This document shows, in pieces, positions 5,326-8,136 of a DNA stretch of 8,136 bases. The DNA comes from an uncultured Synergistales bacterium (GTDB taxonomy: Bacteria > Synergistota > Synergistia > Synergistales > Aminobacteriaceae), in NCBI GenBank assembly GCA_937957815.1, contig CALFXN010000063.1, positions 1 to 8,136 of the forward strand, in the 5' to 3' direction. The notes under the pieces are model-generated. The model saw only the letters and a list, made by a program, of their open reading frames with translations, had not been told where the DNA came from and made no database searches. Position 1 is the stretch's first letter, and each line of letters begins with the position of its first letter. The position numbers and the translations under genes are program-made.

Positions 5326-7083
5326 ATGATTAATCTGAACATCGACGGAAAGTATGTCAAGGTCCCGAAGGGGGCCACGATTCTCGATGCCGCGAAGCAG
5401 CTGGGCATCGAGATCCCCACGCTGTGCCACCTCGATCTCCACGACCTCGGAGTCGTCAACAAGGCGGCCTCCTGCCGCATCTGCGTCGTCGAGGTCAAGG
5501 GCCGGCGGAACCTCGCCCCGGCATGCGCGACGCCGGTCACCGAAGGCATGGAAGTCCACACGAACACCATGCGCGTTCTCAACGCGCGCAAAACGGTTCT
5601 CGAACTGCTGCTCTCCGATCACCCGAAAGACTGCCTGACCTGCGCGAAGAGCGGCCAGTGCGATCTCCAGGAGCTCGCGGAACGCTTCTGCCTCCGCGAG
5701 AATCGCTACGAGGGCGGCTCGCAGTCCACATATAAGAAGGACATATCCCCCGCGATCGCACGCGACATGGACAAGTGCGTCATGTGCCGCCGCTGCGAAA
5801 CGATGTGCAACGAAGTCCAGACGGTCGGAGCGCTGTCCGGCGTCAACCGCGGCTTCAACGCCGTCGTAGCGCCCGCGTTCGACATGCCGCTCGAGGAGTC
5901 CGTCTGCACGTTCTGCGGCCAGTGCGTCGCCGTCTGCCCGACGGGCGCGCTCGTCGAACGCGACTACTCCTGGCAGGTCATCGAAGCCATCGCGGATCCC
6001 GACAAGGTCGTCGTCGTCCAGACGGCTCCGGCCGTACGCGCCGCGCTCGGCGAGTGTTTCGGCATGGAACCGGGAACGCTTGTGACCGGAAAGATGGCGT
6101 CGGCGCTCCGGCAGATGGGCTTCAAATACGTCTTCGACACGGACTTCGCCGCCGACCTCACGATCATGGAAGAGGGGGCGGAACTCCTCGACCGGATCAA
6201 GCGATTCCTGTCCGGCGACACGAGCGTCCGGCTGCCGATCCTCACATCCTGCTGCCCGGCCTGGGTTAAGTTCTTCGAACACCAGTACCCCGATCTTCTT
6301 GACGTTCCATCGACGGCGAAGTCGCCGCAGCAGATGTTCGGCGCGATCGCGAAGAACTACCTCGCCGGGAAGCTCGGCATTCCGCGCGAGAAGCTCGTCG
6401 TCGTGTCCGTCATGCCCTGCCTCGCCAAGAAGTACGAGTGCGCCCGTCCGGAGTTCTCCGTCGACGGGAACCCCGACGTCGACATTTCCATTTCGACGCG
6501 GGAACTCGCTCACCTGATCAAGCGGGCGAACATCGACTTCGTCTCGCTCCCCGATTCCGATTTCGACTCGCCCCTCGGCGAATCCACGGGCGCGGCGGTC
6601 ATCTTCGGAACGACGGGCGGCGTCATCGAAGCCGCAACCCGGAGCGCCGTCGAATGGCTCACGGGCAAGCCGCTCGAAGACGTGAACTTCACGGCTCTTC
6701 GGGGTCTCGAGGGATGCCGTGAGGCGAAGCTCAAGGTCGGCGATCTGGAGCTTCACATCGGCATCGCCCACGAACTCGGCAACGCGCGGAAGCTGCTCGA
6801 CGCCATCCGCGCCGGGACGGTCGAACCGTTCCACGCGATCGAGATCATGGCCTGCCCCGGCGGCTGCATCGGCGGCGGCGGTCAGCCCTACCACCACGGC
6901 AACATGGAAATTATCAGAAAACGCCAGGGCGCAATCTACCGCGAGGACGAGGCCAAGGTCCGCAGGAAGTCGCACGAGAACCCCGACATCATCAAGCTGT
7001 ACGAGGAGTATCTCGGAAAGCCGCTCGGCGAGAAGTCGCATCATCTGCTCCACACGCACTATTTCAAGCGCCACAAGATCTAG
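5326..7083 (+). CDS. hndD: [FeFe]-hydrogenase catalytic subunit HndD (H-cluster)
   Basis: This 585-residue subunit carries out 2H+ + 2e- <-> H2 in the cytoplasm. N-terminal relay: a [2Fe-2S] domain (C34, C50, C53, C67), a His-ligated [4Fe-4S] cluster (H99, C103, C106, C112) and two ferredoxin-type clusters (C151, C154, C157, C161; C194, C197, C200, C204). All three H-cluster signatures are intact: TSCCPAW at 307-313 (C309 proton donor, C310 ligand), MPCLAKKYE at 363-371 (C365, K368) and MACPGGCIGGGGQP at 508-521 (C510, C514). Proton-path residues matching clostridial CpI are present (E283, E286, S329). It is therefore expected to be active. It lacks the extra C-terminal [2Fe-2S] domain of Thermotoga HydA, as does Desulfovibrio HndD. 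GAGGAGG at 5311-5317 sets the ATG. Maturation needs HydE, HydF and HydG, which are not in this window. Confidence 0.96.
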   Translation: MINLNIDGKYVKVPKGATILDAAKQLGIEIPTLCHLDLHDLGVVNKAASCRICVVEVKGRRNLAPACATPVTEGMEVHTNTMRVLNARKTVLELLLSDHPKDCLTCAKSGQCDLQELAERFCLRENRYEGGSQSTYKKDISPAIARDMDKCVMCRRCETMCNEVQTVGALSGVNRGFNAVVAPAFDMPLEESVCTFCGQCVAVCPTGALVERDYSWQVIEAIADPDKVVVVQTAPAVRAALGECFGMEPGTLVTGKMASALRQMGFKYVFDTDFAADLTIMEEGAELLDRIKRFLSGDTSVRLPILTSCCPAWVKFFEHQYPDLLDVPSTAKSPQQMFGAIAKNYLAGKLGIPREKLVVVSVMPCLAKKYECARPEFSVDGNPDVDISISTRELAHLIKRANIDFVSLPDSDFDSPLGESTGAAVIFGTTGGVIEAATRSAVEWLTGKPLEDVNFTALRGLEGCREAKLKVGDLELHIGIAHELGNARKLLDAIRAGTVEPFHAIEIMACPGGCIGGGGQPYHHGNMEIIRKRQGAIYREDEAKVRRKSHENPDIIKLYEEYLGKPLGEKSHHLLHTHYFKRHKI

Positions 7084-7108
7084 TTTTTTCCGCCTTCCAG
7101 GTACTGCC

Positions 7109-7141
7109 GGGGCTGTTCCGCTTTCGGAACGGCCCCTTTTT
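7109..7141 (+). terminator. Intrinsic terminator of the hnd operon
   Basis: GGGGCTGTTCCG (7109-7120) pairs with CGGAACGGCCCC (7125-7136) over 12 bp with a single G-U pair and a CTTT loop, followed at once by TTTTT (7137-7141). It lies 25 bases after the hndD stop, a textbook rho-independent terminator for + strand transcripts. On the - strand the hairpin is preceded by A5 and not followed by T, so it should not efficiently stop the convergent importer transcript. Confidence 0.92.
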
Positions 7142-7170
7142 CGCTTCCGCTCTCGCCGGGAAGGACGCGA

Positions 7171-7857
7171 TCAGGAAGACGTCAGCTCGCGCAGGATCGA
7201 CGCTTCGAGCGCCACGACGGCCGGATCGGAATATCCGCGTTCGGGAGGAAGCCCGACATCGATCGTCCGGACGATCCGTGAAGGCGAGCCCCCGAGAAGC
7301 AGAATCCGGTCCGACGTCAGGACAGCGTCCCTCGGGTCGTGCGTCACGACGATCGACGCGAAACGGCGCTGTCGCCATACGGTTTCGAGGTCCGCGAACA
7401 GACGGAGCTTGAGCGCGACGTCGAGCGACGAAAACGCCTCGTCGAGCAGCAGGAGATCCGGCTTGACGAGCAGCGCCCGCGCGAGATTGACGCGCTGTCT
7501 CATGCCGCCGCTGAGCTCGTGGGGGCGCAGGTCCGCGACCCCGGCGAGGTCGAGTCTTTCGAGAAGCCGCATCGGATCCCGATCTGACGCGAACGCGAGG
7601 TTCCGTCGCACCGACAGCCAGGGGATGAGCCTCGGCTCCTGAAAGACATACCCGAGCCGGGACGCGGCGACTCTGACATCCCCTTCGGCGGGTCGGACGA
7701 ATCCGGCAGCGATCCGGAGAAATGTCGTCTTGCCGCACCCGGACGGTCCGAGAAGCGCGACACGTTCGCCGCACGCGATCGAAATGTTCCATGAGCGGAA
7801 TACCCACTCCCCGTCAAAGGAGGCTCCGAGATCCCGTGCGGTCAGGATGGCATCCAT
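7171..7857 (-). CDS. ABC importer ATPase, SsuB/TauB/NrtD-like
   Basis: This 228-residue ATPase should power uptake of a nitrate-, sulfonate-, taurine- or similar solute through the permease encoded just upstream. Every nucleotide-binding motif is present: Walker A GPSGCGKTT (37-45), Q-loop glutamine Q73 in VFQEPRLIPW, signature LSGGMRQR (115-122), Walker B LLLLDE (135-140) with D-loop SSLD, and switch histidine H173 in VVTHDPRDAV. The Q-loop form 'FQEPRLIPW' and the short length without a C-terminal regulatory domain are typical of the SsuB/TauB group. I chose the ATG at 7857 (MDAILTARDL) over longer in-frame starts because a GGAGGGTGA site precedes it and it overlaps the permease end by 16 bases. 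The gene is convergent with the hydrogenase operon. The substrate cannot be assigned. Confidence 0.9.
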   Translation of the reverse strand: MDAILTARDLGASFDGEWVFRSWNISIACGERVALLGPSGCGKTTFLRIAAGFVRPAEGDVRVAASRLGYVFQEPRLIPWLSVRRNLAFASDRDPMRLLERLDLAGVADLRPHELSGGMRQRVNLARALLVKPDLLLLDEAFSSLDVALKLRLFADLETVWRQRRFASIVVTHDPRDAVLTSDRILLLGGSPSRIVRTIDVGLPPERGYSDPAVVALEASILRELTSS

Positions 7858-8136
7858 CGCCGTCTCACCCTCCGAAGCGACATCCTGATTCCCCATTCTC
7901 CGAGAAGCCCGAGGATCACTGCAAGAAGCGACAGCGCGTAGACCCCCTCGACATCGGCCATCTGCCTCGCCCACGCGATCCGGACTCCGAGCCCCTCGCC
8001 TCCGCAGAGGTATTCGGCGACGAGGACCGCTTTCCAGGCACCTCCGGAGACGGTATCGACGATCGCGCGCATGAACGGTGCGAGCGACCCGAAGTAGAGG
8101 TCGCGCCAGCGCCGGACGCCCCGAACTCCGTATAAG
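7842..8136 (-). CDS. ABC importer permease, SsuC/TauC-like, C-terminal end (partial)
   Basis: The - strand frame is open from the window edge (first full codon at 8135) to a TGA at 7842-7844, giving the last 97 residues of an integral membrane permease. It opens with the end of the cytoplasmic EAA loop (GVRGVRRWRDLYFGSLAPF), continues with TVSGGAWKAVLVAEYLCG and GLGVRIAWARQM, and ends with a hydrophobic span (about 73-86, ALSLLAVILGLLGE) before a short basic tail, WGIRMSLRRVRRR. The 'W..V..AE....GLG..I' pattern is characteristic of the nitrate/sulfonate/taurine permease group, though RAIVDTVSGG replaces the commoner 'tglrla'. It overlaps the ATPase gene by 16 bases. The start and the probable solute-binding protein lie outside the window. 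Confidence 0.85.
   Translation of the reverse strand, partial: LYGVRGVRRWRDLYFGSLAPFMRAIVDTVSGGAWKAVLVAEYLCGGEGLGVRIAWARQMADVEGVYALSLLAVILGLLGEWGIRMSLRRVRRRWMPS
7864..7873 (-). promoter_or_regulatory. Ribosome binding site deciding the ATPase start
   Basis: Read on the - strand this is GGAGGGTGAG, a strong Shine-Dalgarno match lying inside the permease coding sequence and ending six bases before the ATG at 7857. No comparable site precedes the longer in-frame alternatives, so it fixes the start and supports translational coupling with the permease. Confidence 0.65.

Noticed and set aside
3451..7074. A 1207-codon open reading frame on the - strand, antisense to hndC and hndD
   Set aside because: It overlaps two well-identified genes along its whole length, has a low-complexity composition rich in R, D, E, V, A and L, and shows no recognisable domain. 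Biased G/C-ending codons on the + strand leave few stop triplets on the opposite strand.
7109..7141. Bidirectional terminator serving both convergent operons
   Set aside because: On the - strand the hairpin is not followed by a T-run, so only + strand termination is supported.

Overview
The window is GC-rich (well above 55% by eye) with tightly packed genes, strong Shine-Dalgarno sites and G/C-ending codons. Its centre is a complete four-gene operon for a soluble, multi-subunit [FeFe]-hydrogenase of the HndABCD/HydABC type. This oxygen-sensitive enzyme points to a fermentative or syntrophic strict anaerobe. The solute-binding protein has a signal peptide without a lipobox, which fits a cell with a periplasm (diderm), but that is inference. 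I cannot name the phylum.

Layout. Bases 1-2285 (+ strand) are the 3' part of an ABC import operon of the polyamine/iron(III)/thiamine/phosphonate type. It holds the C-terminal end of the ATPase, a periplasmic solute-binding protein and one permease. Bases 2286-2557 are a non-coding, less GC-rich leader. It carries a near-consensus sigma-70 promoter, a foldable RNA element starting at the predicted transcription start, a second extended -10 promoter, and a stem-loop plus T-run resembling an intrinsic terminator, all upstream of the first hydrogenase gene. Bases 2558-7083 (+) are hndA, hndB, hndC and hndD, each with its own ribosome binding site. A strong intrinsic terminator follows at 7109-7141. 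Bases 7171-8136 (- strand, convergent) are the ATPase and the 3' part of the permease of a second ABC importer, of the nitrate/sulfonate/taurine (SsuBC/TauBC) type.

How the genes work together. HndD makes or consumes H2 at its H-cluster. HndC binds FMN and NAD(P)(H) and carries iron-sulfur clusters, and HndA supplies a [2Fe-2S] cluster. HndB is a small thioredoxin-like subunit. Relatives couple H2 to NAD(P)H and ferredoxin, often by flavin-based electron bifurcation. The two flanking importers look unrelated to hydrogen metabolism.

I found no mobile element, CRISPR array, tRNA or rRNA, and no wholly new gene system. The least explained part is the 270-base leader before hndA, which may be an attenuation-type control region. 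Confidence is high for the hydrogenase genes and moderate for importer substrates and regulatory elements.
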